Source of the DNA: Cohnella panacarvi Gsoil 349
GTDB taxonomy: Bacteria; Bacillota; Bacilli; Paenibacillales; Paenibacillaceae
Assembly (NCBI RefSeq): GCF_000515335.1
Contig: NZ_KI911563.1
Coordinates: 1,563,956-1,627,955 of the forward strand
Length of the DNA: 64,000 nt
Direction: 5' to 3'
Positions within the stretch are counted from its first letter, which is position 1. Each line of letters begins with the position of its first letter. Made by a program: the position numbers and the translations under genes. The notes under the pieces were generated by a model. The model worked only from the letters and a program-made list of their open reading frames with translations. It was not told the DNA's origin and did no database searches. Shown here piece by piece: positions 8,529 to 15,649 of the stretch.

Positions 8529-8805
8529 CCGCTTCGACGGGACGGAACGTCCAGATGCGAAGCCCGGCTTCGCCGCCCTTAATCCATAGCGTCATCTTCT
8601 CCCAGGAACGCCCTTCGCGGCGTTCCTTTTCGATTCGCGCGGCATGATCGGCGTCCGTGATTTGCCAGATTTCGACGAACACGCCCGGTTGGGCCGTATT
8701 TTCCAGAGCCTGCATGGGCAATCCTTCGCTCAACCGCTCATTCATCCACTTTAAGTAAGCTTCGCGACAGTCGTGCAATACGACGTACTCGCAGAATAAG
8801 ATCAT
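8518..8805 (-). CDS. Conserved hypothetical protein
   Basis: A 95-residue soluble protein starting MILFCEYVVLHDCREAYLKW and ending IWTFRPVEAVNG. Start 8805 is chosen because a GCAGGG lies about seven bases upstream; an upstream ATG at 8850 has no ribosome-binding site and would run into the promoter of the divergent gene. The alternating strand-helix pattern and size recall dimeric alpha-beta barrel (ABM/YdhR-like) proteins, but I see no diagnostic residue. Its end overlaps gerQ. Confidence 0.65.
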   Translation of the reverse strand: MILFCEYVVLHDCREAYLKWMNERLSEGLPMQALENTAQPGVFVEIWQITDADHAARIEKERREGRSWEKMTLWIKGGEAGLRIWTFRPVEAVNG

Positions 8806-8891
8806 GCTGTTCCCTGCCTTGTTTTTATAATTTCGCCGATAGTCGTCCATACTGAATCAGTAGCGAACGATAACGAAGGAGGCTCTTCGAC

Positions 8892-9875
8892 ATGGACACC
8901 GGCACCCATTTCGTGTTCGGGCTCGGACTCGGCGGCTTGGCGATGGTCGATCCCGTCATTTCCTCGTACGATTACGGGGCCGTAGCCATATTGCTCGGTA
9001 CGGTGGCGGGGTCTAACGCCCCCGATTTGGACAGCCTGTTGCGCCTTAGGAGCAATGCCGATTATATCAAAAACCATCGCGGCTTGTCCCACTCGTTTCC
9101 AGCCATTGTCGGCTGGGCGGCTGCCATTACCGCTTGCGTCTCCCTGATTTTCCGCGACATTCCTTGGTGGCATATCGGGTTTTGGGTGCTCTTGTCGGTC
9201 GTTGTTCACGTGTTTATCGATTTGTTCAATTCCTACGGCACGCAGGCTTTCAGGCCGCTAAGCCGACAATGGGTCGCATGGAACATCATCCATATTTTCG
9301 ACCCGTTTATTTTTTCCACCCATTTGCTCGCAATACTGCTGTGGATTTCCGGATTCGCTTCTCCCACCGTTATTTTCCCGATATTGTACGGAATGCTCGC
9401 CGTCTACTACATCTGGCGAACGCTCGTTCACCTCAATTTGACCCGCAGGATGCCGACGATCGATTCGAGCAGGGAAAACAACGATCGCTACACGCTAATG
9501 CCTACGGTTTCGCTATACCGTTGGAACCTCGTCAAACAGTCGGAGGACGGCACGTACCATATCGGAGAATGGGACCATGGCAAGCTGAAATGGCTGGATT
9601 CGATGAAATGCGACGTGCACCCTGCGCTAGACGCTTCTAAGGAACATGAAGACGTTAAAGCCTTCCTCAGCGTTACTCCGTTTCCCTGCGGCCAAGTCAC
9701 GCGGCAATCGTGGGGTTACGAAGTCAGATGGGTCGACGTTCGATACCGCTATCGCAAACAATATCCGTTCGTCGCCGTCGTGCTCATGGATTTCTCCTAC
9801 TCGCCCCTTCAGTCTTTCGTGGGTTGGCTAAGCGACGAGAGGCTCGAGAAGCGCTTGCGAATGAATTCGTACTGA
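8892..9875 (+). CDS. YdjM/YfhP-type membrane-bound metal-dependent hydrolase
   Basis: 327 residues. The N-terminal part carries the PF04307 pattern: THFVFGLGLGG near residue 6, then APDLDSL (about 46-52) and HRGLSHSF (about 63-70), the presumed His/Asp metal ligands. Four or five hydrophobic helices follow up to about 170, then a soluble C-terminal domain of 150 residues with a YRWNLVKQ segment. B. subtilis YfhP has the same plan. The natural substrate is unknown. AAGGAGG precedes the ATG. A strong hairpin terminator begins at 9874, overlapping the stop. Confidence 0.85.
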   Translation: MDTGTHFVFGLGLGGLAMVDPVISSYDYGAVAILLGTVAGSNAPDLDSLLRLRSNADYIKNHRGLSHSFPAIVGWAAAITACVSLIFRDIPWWHIGFWVLLSVVVHVFIDLFNSYGTQAFRPLSRQWVAWNIIHIFDPFIFSTHLLAILLWISGFASPTVIFPILYGMLAVYYIWRTLVHLNLTRRMPTIDSSRENNDRYTLMPTVSLYRWNLVKQSEDGTYHIGEWDHGKLKWLDSMKCDVHPALDASKEHEDVKAFLSVTPFPCGQVTRQSWGYEVRWVDVRYRYRKQYPFVAVVLMDFSYSPLQSFVGWLSDERLEKRLRMNSY

Positions 9876-9903
9876 AAGCGGAGGAAGCCCCTCCGCTTTC
9901 TTC
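9874..9903 (+). terminator. Intrinsic terminator
   Basis: GAAAGCGGAG pairs with CTCCGCTTTC (10 bp) and is followed by TTC. It ends the YfhP-like gene. Confidence 0.7.
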
Positions 9904-9951
9904 AGGTACAAAATACGCTTGACTGCGCGCGCGCGGAAGCGCACAATATGA

Positions 9952-9977
9952 AAAGCCCGAGGCAAGCCTCGGGCTTT
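9952..9977 (-). terminator. Intrinsic terminator of the SASP gene
   Basis: An 11-bp perfect stem (AAAGCCCGAGG with CCTCGGGCTTT) around a 4-nt loop, 20 bases past the SASP stop. Leftward reading gives GGGCTTTTC. Confidence 0.75.
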
Positions 9978-9997
9978 CGGCGGGTAACGAGTATTCG

Positions 9998-10213
9998 TTA
10001 ACGTTGGCCGCCGGACAGTTGTTGCTCAGCGATTTGGACAAGCTTCTTCGTAATGTAACCACCCAGAGAACCTGCATCGCGGGATGTTACATTGCCGTAA
10101 TAGCCATCTGCCGGAAGCGTTACGCCGAGGGATTGCGCTGCCTCGGTTTTCATGCTTTCCAGAGCATTTTTAGCTTGCGGAACGATTAGCCGATTGCTTC
10201 GGTTTCCTGCCAT
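9998..10213 (-). CDS. Alpha/beta-type small acid-soluble spore protein
   Basis: A 71-residue DNA-binding spore protein that coats forespore DNA and protects it from UV and chemicals. It shows the SASP pattern: a first helix with NALESMKTEAAQSLGV, the turn PADGYYGNVTSRDAGSLGG and the second conserved block GYITKKLVQIAEQQL. The GPR protease site normally falls in the first block. AAAGGAG precedes the ATG. A sigma-G-like promoter is found at 10260-10288. Confidence 0.97.
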   Translation of the reverse strand: MAGNRSNRLIVPQAKNALESMKTEAAQSLGVTLPADGYYGNVTSRDAGSLGGYITKKLVQIAEQQLSGGQR

Positions 10214-10259
10214 GAGTGAATTCTCCTTTCGCTGATGATTGGTTGCAAGCTTGCCTTGT

Positions 10260-10288
10260 TAGTATGCTAGATGTACAGAAAAATATGC
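10260..10288 (-). promoter_or_regulatory. Sigma-G-type promoter of the SASP gene
   Basis: On the minus strand GCATA (10288-10284) and CATACTA (10266-10260) are 17 bases apart, a good match to forespore sigma-G elements. SASP genes are known sigma-G targets. Confidence 0.6.
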
Positions 10289-10306
10289 TCAAGGAGTTGT
10301 TTCATT

Positions 10307-10489
10307 GTGAGTAAATCGCTTTCGCTATTTTTTGCCTGCACTTCCGTTGCGTTCATGCTTGCTACCGGATTCACCATCAGCGAGAACGGTTGGCTCGCGG
10401 CGCTATTCGGCTTGATCGCGCTCGCGATCATCGGATACGGCTTCAGCCTAAAAGCAAGGATGCGCCGATCGCGAGCAACGAAGGACTAG
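10307..10489 (+). CDS. Small two-helix membrane protein (YlaF/DUF5325-like)
   Basis: 60 residues with two hydrophobic helices (SLFFACTSVAFMLATGF and LAALFGLIALAIIGYGF) joined by a short polar turn ENGW, then a basic tail KARMRRSRATKD. The GTG at 10307 follows AAGGAG by 10 bases; a longer ATG start would add 12 unlikely residues. Size and plan resemble YlaF of Bacillus, whose role is unknown. The last four bases overlap the end of convergent trpS. Confidence 0.6.
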   Translation: MSKSLSLFFACTSVAFMLATGFTISENGWLAALFGLIALAIIGYGFSLKARMRRSRATKD

Positions 10490-11493
10490 CCTTTGCGGCG
10501 GCGAACCGGCGGCAGGAATCCCATCGCTTCCTTCACCTTTGCCAGCGTCTGTTCCGCGACGGCCGACGCGCGCTCCGCGCCGGCCTGCAAAATTTCGCCG
10601 ATCGCCCCGGAAGATCTGATTTCGTTGTACTTCGCTTGCAGAGGAGCAAGCGCGCCAACGACGACTTCCGCCAAGTCTTTCTTGAAAGCGCCGTAGCCTT
10701 GCCCCTCGTAAGCGGCTTGGATTTGCTCCAGCGATTGCCCGGAGCATTGCGCGTAGATGCTCATCAAGTTGCTGATCTCCGGCTTGTTTTGCGCGTCGAA
10801 TACGATATCCCGACCCGTGTCCGTTTTGGCGCGGGCTATTTTTTTGCGAATTTCGTCCGGCGTGTCGAGTAGAGCGATATAGCTGCCGGCGTTCGGGCTG
10901 CTTTTGCTCATTTTTTTCGTTCCGTCGTCGAGAGACATGATCCGCGCGCCGACTTTAGGAATATACGGTTCGGGAATGACGAACGTCTCGCCGAACCGGT
11001 AATTGAATCTGCCGGCCAAGTCGCGAGTCAGCTCGAGATGCTGCTTCTGGTCGTCTCCTACCGGTACAAGATTCGTATTGTACAGCAGAATGTCCGCGGC
11101 CATAAGCGACGGATAGACGAATAGGCCTGCTCCGATGGCTTCCTTGCCCTCGGACTTATCTTTGAATTGGGTCATGCGCTCGAGCTCGCCCATATAGGAC
11201 AGCGTCGTCATGAGCCAGCCAAGCTCCGCATGCGCAGACACGTGAGATTGCATGAAGATCGCCGCATGCGCAGGATCTAAGCCGGCGGCTACGAACAGCG
11301 CGGCGACGGCCTCGCTCTGCTCGCGAAGCGCGGCAGGCTCCTGCGGGACGGTTACCGCATGCAGGTCGACGACCATGAAGAAGCAATCGTGTTCATGCTG
11401 CAGCGCAACGAAGTTTTTCATTGCCCCGATGTAATTGCCTAGCGTTAGCTTGCCGCTCGGTTGAATACCGGATAAAACGCGTAATTTGGACAT
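10486..11493 (-). CDS. trpS: Tryptophan--tRNA ligase
   Basis: A class I aminoacyl-tRNA synthetase that charges tRNA-Trp with tryptophan using ATP. 335 residues, normal for the bacterial enzyme. The HIGH-equivalent is in GIQPSGKLTLGNYIG near residue 10, and the KMSKS loop is KKMSKSSPNAG near residue 195. The start is ATG 11493, giving MSKLRVLSGIQPSGK; longer in-frame starts would extend into the T-box terminator. Expression is set by a T-box leader (11515-11790) with a UGG specifier, transcribed from a consensus promoter. The C-terminus overlaps the convergent YlaF-like gene by four bases. Confidence 0.98.
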   Translation of the reverse strand: MSKLRVLSGIQPSGKLTLGNYIGAMKNFVALQHEHDCFFMVVDLHAVTVPQEPAALREQSEAVAALFVAAGLDPAHAAIFMQSHVSAHAELGWLMTTLSYMGELERMTQFKDKSEGKEAIGAGLFVYPSLMAADILLYNTNLVPVGDDQKQHLELTRDLAGRFNYRFGETFVIPEPYIPKVGARIMSLDDGTKKMSKSSPNAGSYIALLDTPDEIRKKIARAKTDTGRDIVFDAQNKPEISNLMSIYAQCSGQSLEQIQAAYEGQGYGAFKKDLAEVVVGALAPLQAKYNEIRSSGAIGEILQAGAERASAVAEQTLAKVKEAMGFLPPVRRRKG

Positions 11494-11514
11494 CTCAATC
11501 GTACCCCTTTTTTT

Positions 11515-11790
11515 GAAAATAAAAAAAGCCTTCCTCCGCAAGGGACGAGAAAGCCGTGGTGCCACCCTAATTCGTTCTGCGCATCGCAAGCCGCAAAACC
11601 TTCTGTTCCGTTATCGGAGAACGACCGGAGAGCATGGGAACGGTTGTGCTCTCGCAACCGTCGTTTCGCTCTCGGCTCCAGGATCCATTCCGCGCAAGGG
11701 GCGCACCGGTTTCCAGCAACCACCGGCTCTCTGTGAGCGCTCCGCATAGACGTACTTGTTCCCTTCAACGCCATTAGATGTCAGGTTTTT
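11515..11790 (-). promoter_or_regulatory. T-box riboswitch controlling trpS (specifier UGG)
   Basis: The minus-strand leader holds the T-box core GGTGGCACCACGG at about 11553-11568, which pairs with the free CCA end of uncharged tRNA. A Stem I with an AGAGAG motif and the specifier UGG at 11687-11685 (GAA-UGG-A context) match Trp. The terminator is GGCTTTCT pairing (with G-U) to GGAAGGCT, followed by seven T near 11520. Low charged tRNA-Trp should favour antitermination. This fits the downstream gene exactly. Confidence 0.93.
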
Positions 11791-11794
11791 ACCT

Positions 11795-11822
11795 ATTATA
11801 CGCTTAGCATTGCCATTGTCAA
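11795..11822 (-). promoter_or_regulatory. Sigma-A promoter of the trpS leader
   Basis: Perfect TTGACA (11822-11817) and TATAAT (11800-11795) with a 16-bp spacer, just upstream of the T-box. Confidence 0.85.
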
Positions 11823-11905
11823 CTCATCACCGACAAATCCGTTCATATTCGAATCTGGCCAAGCATATGCTCTTATAATCCAATTAGGCCCCGGGAAGTG
11901 AGTAC

Positions 11906-12832
11906 GTGCATTGGGACTTCGATAAACTGCAGACGTTCAAGATCATCTTCATCAGCATCATTCTCGAAGCATTGCCGTTCCTGCTGATCGGCGTGCTCGT
12001 ATCCGCGATCCTGCAGGCATTCGTGTCGGACAGGCTAATTGGCAAGCTAACTCCCAGGCATCCGATTACCGGAGCACTATTCGGCAGCCTGCTGGGCATC
12101 GTGCTCCCCTTATGCGAGTGCGGCATGATCCCGATCGTCCGCAGACTGATCCGCAAAGGTCTTCCTGCCTATATCGGTCTTACCTATATCGTCGCCGGAC
12201 CGATCTTGAATCCCGTCGTCGTAAGCGCTACCTTCGCCGCGTTCCGCACGAATCGCGAGCTGGCTTACTCGAGGTTTTACTTGGCTTTCCTCGTCTCCTT
12301 CGCGCTCGGTTTGTTGCTGTACTCTTTCATGTCCAAAAATCCGATGAAAGCCGAGTCTCACCACCACCATCAGCACCACCGTAACAATCGCCTTCATGCC
12401 TCCGTCGGCAGCAGCGGTTTCATGCACAAACTCGCCCATACGCCCGGTCATGCTGCCGAGGAGTTTTTCGACATGGGCAAGTTTTTGTTGTTCGGAGCGT
12501 TCTTTACGGCCCTGTTGCAGACGGTCATTTCGCGTCAAGCGATCGCTGCGGTCGCCGACCACGATTTCGGTTCTCAATTGTTCATGATGGGGTTGGCCTA
12601 CTTGCTGTCGCTGTGCTCGACGTCCGACGCCTTCGTCGCCGCATCCTTCAACTCCTTGTTCCCGCCGACAGCGTTGCTCGCGTTCCTCGTATTCGGGCCG
12701 ATGGTCGATTTGAAGAGCACGCTCATGCTCCTTTCCGTCTTTCGGCGCAAATTCGTGCTGGCCTTCATCTTGCTCCTGTTCGCATTAGTATTTGTCGGCT
12801 CGTTTCTATTCGGTGAACTTGGATGGGTTTGA
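11906..12832 (+). CDS. ycgR: Permease of the YraQ/DUF318 family
   Basis: 308 residues, eight or more hydrophobic helices in two halves split by a cytosolic loop. Family marks are ALPFLLIGVLVSA near residue 22, LPLCECGMIPI near 68 and the repeat LSLCSTSDAFVAASF near 238, each with a Cys or acidic residue in the membrane. The middle loop is rich in His (SHHHHQHHRNN and HKLAHTPGHA), which suggests metal contact. GTG 11906 follows GGGAAGTGAG. It is followed 15 bases later by a ycgQ homologue, its standard partner. What the pair transports is not established. Confidence 0.88.
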   Translation: MHWDFDKLQTFKIIFISIILEALPFLLIGVLVSAILQAFVSDRLIGKLTPRHPITGALFGSLLGIVLPLCECGMIPIVRRLIRKGLPAYIGLTYIVAGPILNPVVVSATFAAFRTNRELAYSRFYLAFLVSFALGLLLYSFMSKNPMKAESHHHHQHHRNNRLHASVGSSGFMHKLAHTPGHAAEEFFDMGKFLLFGAFFTALLQTVISRQAIAAVADHDFGSQLFMMGLAYLLSLCSTSDAFVAASFNSLFPPTALLAFLVFGPMVDLKSTLMLLSVFRRKFVLAFILLLFALVFVGSFLFGELGWV

Positions 12833-12847
12833 GGAGGGAATGACCCG

Positions 12848-13699
12848 TTGAACTTGAAATATCGCCTGCACGAGACTATCCATTATTTTCTTCGCTCGTT
12901 CATACTCGCTTCGTTCGCTCTCTTCATCGTCTATCTCGTTCGAACCGATAATCTGGATCTATATATCGCTGCCAGAATGCAATGGCTTGTCAAGTGCACG
13001 GCCTTGGGCATGTACGTCGTCGCCGCTCATCAGCTATACAGGACCCTCCAAGCACTCTCGGGCAACCGCTCGCACGCACGCGACTGCTGCGACGATCATA
13101 CCCACGACATGCCCTCATCTTGGCGAACCGGTCTGCTGCTATACGGCTGGTTCGTGCTGCCTCTCGCCTTGGCGTTGCTCATCCCGAACGGCTTGCTCGG
13201 AAGCGCGATGGCCGCCGCCAAGGGGGTTCAATTCCAGGCTGGGCAGATCGTCATGCCCGAATCTCCCTCCGATCCGTTCCTCCGAAGCTTCGCCAAGTAT
13301 GGACAAGAGCTGTCGAAGCAAGACCCGATTCGCGTTCAGGACGATCGTTTTATCGAGACGCTTACGGCGCTTGATCTATACAAACAAGCTTTTATAGGAC
13401 GTACGGTGCAAATACAAGGTTTCGTATACCGGGAGAGGGGGATGAACAACCGCCAATTCAGCGTCACGCGCTTCGCCATGAGCTGCTGCTCGGCTGATGC
13501 GTATCCTTACGGCATACTCGTTAAGGACGATAACGCTTACTCGATTGAAGAGAATGAATGGGTATCCGTAACCGGTACATTGTCCCTTGCTTCTTACAAC
13601 GGCATTGAAGCCATACAGCTCGTCGCGAACGACATCCGGTACATCCAGCCGCCCGACAACCCTTACGTATCCCCTGATGTATACTTCGAGCTGGAGTAG
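12848..13699 (+). CDS. ycgQ: TIGR03943 family permease subunit
   Basis: 283 residues. Helices lie near 13-33, 44-61 and 95-118, separated by a Cys/His-rich loop (HARDCCDDHTHDMP). A C-terminal extracytoplasmic OB-like domain of about 150 residues includes QIQGFVYRERGMNNRQFSVTR and the pair SCCSAD. This is the usual second gene after a DUF318 permease. The TTG start follows GAGGAGGGAATGACCCG. His and Cys clusters in both partners hint at metal or redox chemistry, but no substrate is known. A terminator hairpin follows at 13719-13754. Confidence 0.85.
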   Translation: MNLKYRLHETIHYFLRSFILASFALFIVYLVRTDNLDLYIAARMQWLVKCTALGMYVVAAHQLYRTLQALSGNRSHARDCCDDHTHDMPSSWRTGLLLYGWFVLPLALALLIPNGLLGSAMAAAKGVQFQAGQIVMPESPSDPFLRSFAKYGQELSKQDPIRVQDDRFIETLTALDLYKQAFIGRTVQIQGFVYRERGMNNRQFSVTRFAMSCCSADAYPYGILVKDDNAYSIEENEWVSVTGTLSLASYNGIEAIQLVANDIRYIQPPDNPYVSPDVYFELE

Positions 13700-13718
13700 A
13701 AGGCTTCGCAAACAAACG

Positions 13719-13754
13719 AAAACGGGGATTGCTCCTGGGCAGTCCCCGTTTATT
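13719..13754 (+). terminator. Terminator between convergent genes
   Basis: AAACGGGGA (13720-13728) pairs with TCCCCGTTT (13743-13751). It ends ycgR-ycgQ and may also serve the opposite gene. Confidence 0.6.
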
Positions 13755-13783
13755 GTAAATAGGTTATGTAATGGATCCGGCAG

Positions 13784-14179
13784 TTATTCGTTGGCAACGT
13801 CTTTGCGTTCGCTTCGTTTAACAGGCGGTCTGAAAAATACGTTGGCCATATTGTAGTTAGACTCGAATTGAACGCTTACATAGACTTGGCCTTGCCTTAA
13901 TACGAAATCGTAAGCGATTTCGCCATGCGTCCAGGTCCGCTTATGACGCAATGCGTCCACGGCCATCTGACGCAATTGTTTGACTTGCGCTGGCGTCAGC
14001 CCTCCCACGAAGTCCGGTTGCCGACTTCCGCAGTCGAGCGGCAAATGCCGGATGCCGAAGCGTCCAACCTTATCATCACGGATTTGAAGAACGATTGTCC
14101 CTGCAGTTAGTCCCTTAAGTTCTGCCTCAAGTTGCTCTAAAGCTACATTGACCTGCCTTACCAGTGAAGTTTGATCCAT
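13784..14179 (-). CDS. Conserved hypothetical protein
   Basis: 131 residues, soluble, no signal peptide. An N-terminal helix (LVRQVNVALEQLEAELKGL) is followed by a strand-rich middle with GRFGIRHLPLDCG and a helical LTPAQVKQLRQMAVDALRH. It ends with a beta-hairpin-like GEIAYDFVLRQGQVYVSVQF and a basic tail. AAAGGAGG precedes the ATG. I do not recognise the family. Its 5' flank (14180-14340) is AT-rich and contains its promoter region, then the repeat cluster. Confidence 0.7.
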   Translation of the reverse strand: MDQTSLVRQVNVALEQLEAELKGLTAGTIVLQIRDDKVGRFGIRHLPLDCGSRQPDFVGGLTPAQVKQLRQMAVDALRHKRTWTHGEIAYDFVLRQGQVYVSVQFESNYNMANVFFRPPVKRSERKDVANE

Positions 14180-14340
14180 TAATATCCTCCTTTGTACTTA
14201 AAATGAAAAATTTACCTTTCAGTGACTCAAGACCCATTGTAGTGGAATTATTTGAGAATTGCAATCTTTTTGTAAAATTTAGTTGTGAAATGTAAATTCC
14301 TGTTGATCGGAGGCGCAGCTTTCTTTTCCGCACGCCTTTC

Positions 14341-14455
14341 ATCGGTATCCCCTTCGCTCAGGCACCCCCTCTCCTTTATTCCATTACACCGGTATCCCCT
14401 TCGCTCAGGAAGCAATCGCCCTGCTCCCTTAAATCGGTATCCCCTTCGCTCAGGA
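14341..14455 (+). repeat. Three direct copies of the dispersed repeat, left of the transposase-derived gene
   Basis: Copies at 14341-14362, 14388-14410 and 14432-14455 all read CGGTATCCCCTTCGCTCAGG in the same direction. The intervening sequences, 25 and 21 nt, are unrelated. The GG in place of GA at the start is seen only around this locus. The rest of the 14180-14553 gap shows no gene; an A-run and AT-rich DNA lie just before the next start. Confidence 0.9.
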
Positions 14456-14553
14456 TAAGGAAGGTTGGCGCTGTTTAAATTAAAAAAAAACTTGCAGGAG
14501 CAATCTATTTTTGCTAACATTTAGTAGAACACACGTTCGTATTTCAGAGGCGG

Positions 14554-15474
14554 GTGAGACTGTTGGAAATGACACTAGAAGAATTCGATGAGTTGTTCAA
14601 AACAGAAGAAGACTGCTTAGAAGCACTGTATGCAGCGAAATGGCCCAATGGCTTCTTATGTCCGAGCTGCTCACATACGCAATGCTATGTCATCAGGTCC
14701 CGCAAGCTGCCGCTCTACGAATGCCGCAAATGCAAGTCCCAAACTTCCCTTATCTCCGAGACCATTTTTCGCAACTCGCGAACGCCGCTTCGGTCCTGGT
14801 TTGTAGCCATATTGCTTCACACGCGATGGAACGGGATCAACGCTGTCCAATTAGCCGATGCCATTAAAGTAACCTATAAAACCGCCTGGCTAATGTGCCA
14901 CAAGCTGCGTTACGCGATGAGCAAAGCAGACGCCGATACGCTGTTAAGCGGAATTGTGCGAATATCCGACGCGTTGATGTACAGACGAATCGTCCCACCC
15001 AGAAATTGTATCGAATTCGAACAACCGCTGATGGTCGGATCAATGGATAACGAGCGCGGCGAGCCCACACATGTCAAGATCCAAATCTCTCCGAGATCGC
15101 TAAGGACTGACAGACACGGATCGCCGGATCCGACGCCTTTCATCAACCGCGTAGTTTCTCCGGAGTCTATTCCTCATGCCATCTTTACGAAGCGGCACGG
15201 CAAAAATGTAAACTACACATTGGTTGGCATCTGCCGGGACGCGGAGACATGGATCGCTTGGACGTTTCGCGGCATCGGTCTGAAGCATTTGCAGGTGTAT
15301 TTGGATCATTTTTGTTACGTCGGCAATAGGCCTAAAGCGGTGCTCTATCATGAGATATTTAAAGATTGCGTACAACGCAGAGCCATTGATTATCCCACGC
15401 TCACAGGTTCCAATCAACGAAGATCATCCAGACCAAACAGATCAACGAAACATGAAACAATGCTAGCAGGATAA
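14554..15474 (+). CDS. IS1595-type transposase-derived protein, catalytic residues apparently lost
   Basis: 306 residues, intact frame. A zinc ribbon (C36, C39, C57, C60 in CPSC and CRKC) precedes a helix-turn-helix (NAVQLADAIKVTYKTAWLMCHKLR), both as in IS1595/ISXO2 transposases. The family's first catalytic motif, normally VEVDE, reads VRISDA at 135-140. The second, normally HTDGW, reads HAIFTK at 208-213. The C-terminal KHLQVYLDHFCYVGNRPK keeps the family pattern. DNA binding is therefore likely retained but cleavage is doubtful. Possible starts are GTG 14554, TTG 14563 or ATG 14569. Clusters of the dispersed repeat flank it in opposite orientation, which suggests a linked function. It could instead be a decaying insertion sequence, though no frame damage is seen. 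Confidence 0.75.
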   Translation: MRLLEMTLEEFDELFKTEEDCLEALYAAKWPNGFLCPSCSHTQCYVIRSRKLPLYECRKCKSQTSLISETIFRNSRTPLRSWFVAILLHTRWNGINAVQLADAIKVTYKTAWLMCHKLRYAMSKADADTLLSGIVRISDALMYRRIVPPRNCIEFEQPLMVGSMDNERGEPTHVKIQISPRSLRTDRHGSPDPTPFINRVVSPESIPHAIFTKRHGKNVNYTLVGICRDAETWIAWTFRGIGLKHLQVYLDHFCYVGNRPKAVLYHEIFKDCVQRRAIDYPTLTGSNQRRSSRPNRSTKHETMLAG

Positions 15475-15520
15475 GGTCCTTTGTCACTCGCGCAGCACCT
15501 GTAACTTCGATCAATCCACT

Positions 15521-15601
15521 CCCTGAGCGAGGGGGATACCGGTAAAAGGATGCAAATCGGGATTACGACCCATCACTCCCTGAGCGAAGGGGATATCCTT
15601 G
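15521..15601 (-). repeat. Two reverse copies of the dispersed repeat, right of the transposase-derived gene
   Basis: Copies at 15521-15543 and 15578-15601 are reverse complements of the consensus and face the three forward copies at 14341-14455. The outer limits of the two clusters are about 1.26 kb apart and enclose only this gene. Confidence 0.88.
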
Positions 15602-15611
15602 TAAAGGACAT

Positions 15612-15645
15612 CAAAAAGACCTCCCCCGATCATCGAGGAAGGTCT
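15612..15645 (-). terminator. Intrinsic terminator of pepF
   Basis: AGACCTTCC pairs with GGGGAGGTCT over a short loop, followed by TTTTT in the leftward direction. Confidence 0.7.
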
Positions 15646-15649
15646 GGCA

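Noticed and set aside
14341..14455. Three evenly spaced 20-nt direct repeats with unrelated 21-25-nt spacers, CRISPR-like at first sight
   Set aside because: Only three copies, spacers too short, no cas genes, and the same unit occurs singly and in reverse orientation elsewhere between genes.
14554..15474. Fully active IS1595 insertion sequence
   Set aside because: Catalytic blocks appear replaced, and I found no clear terminal inverted repeats or target duplication apart from the dispersed repeats, which are not confined to the element.
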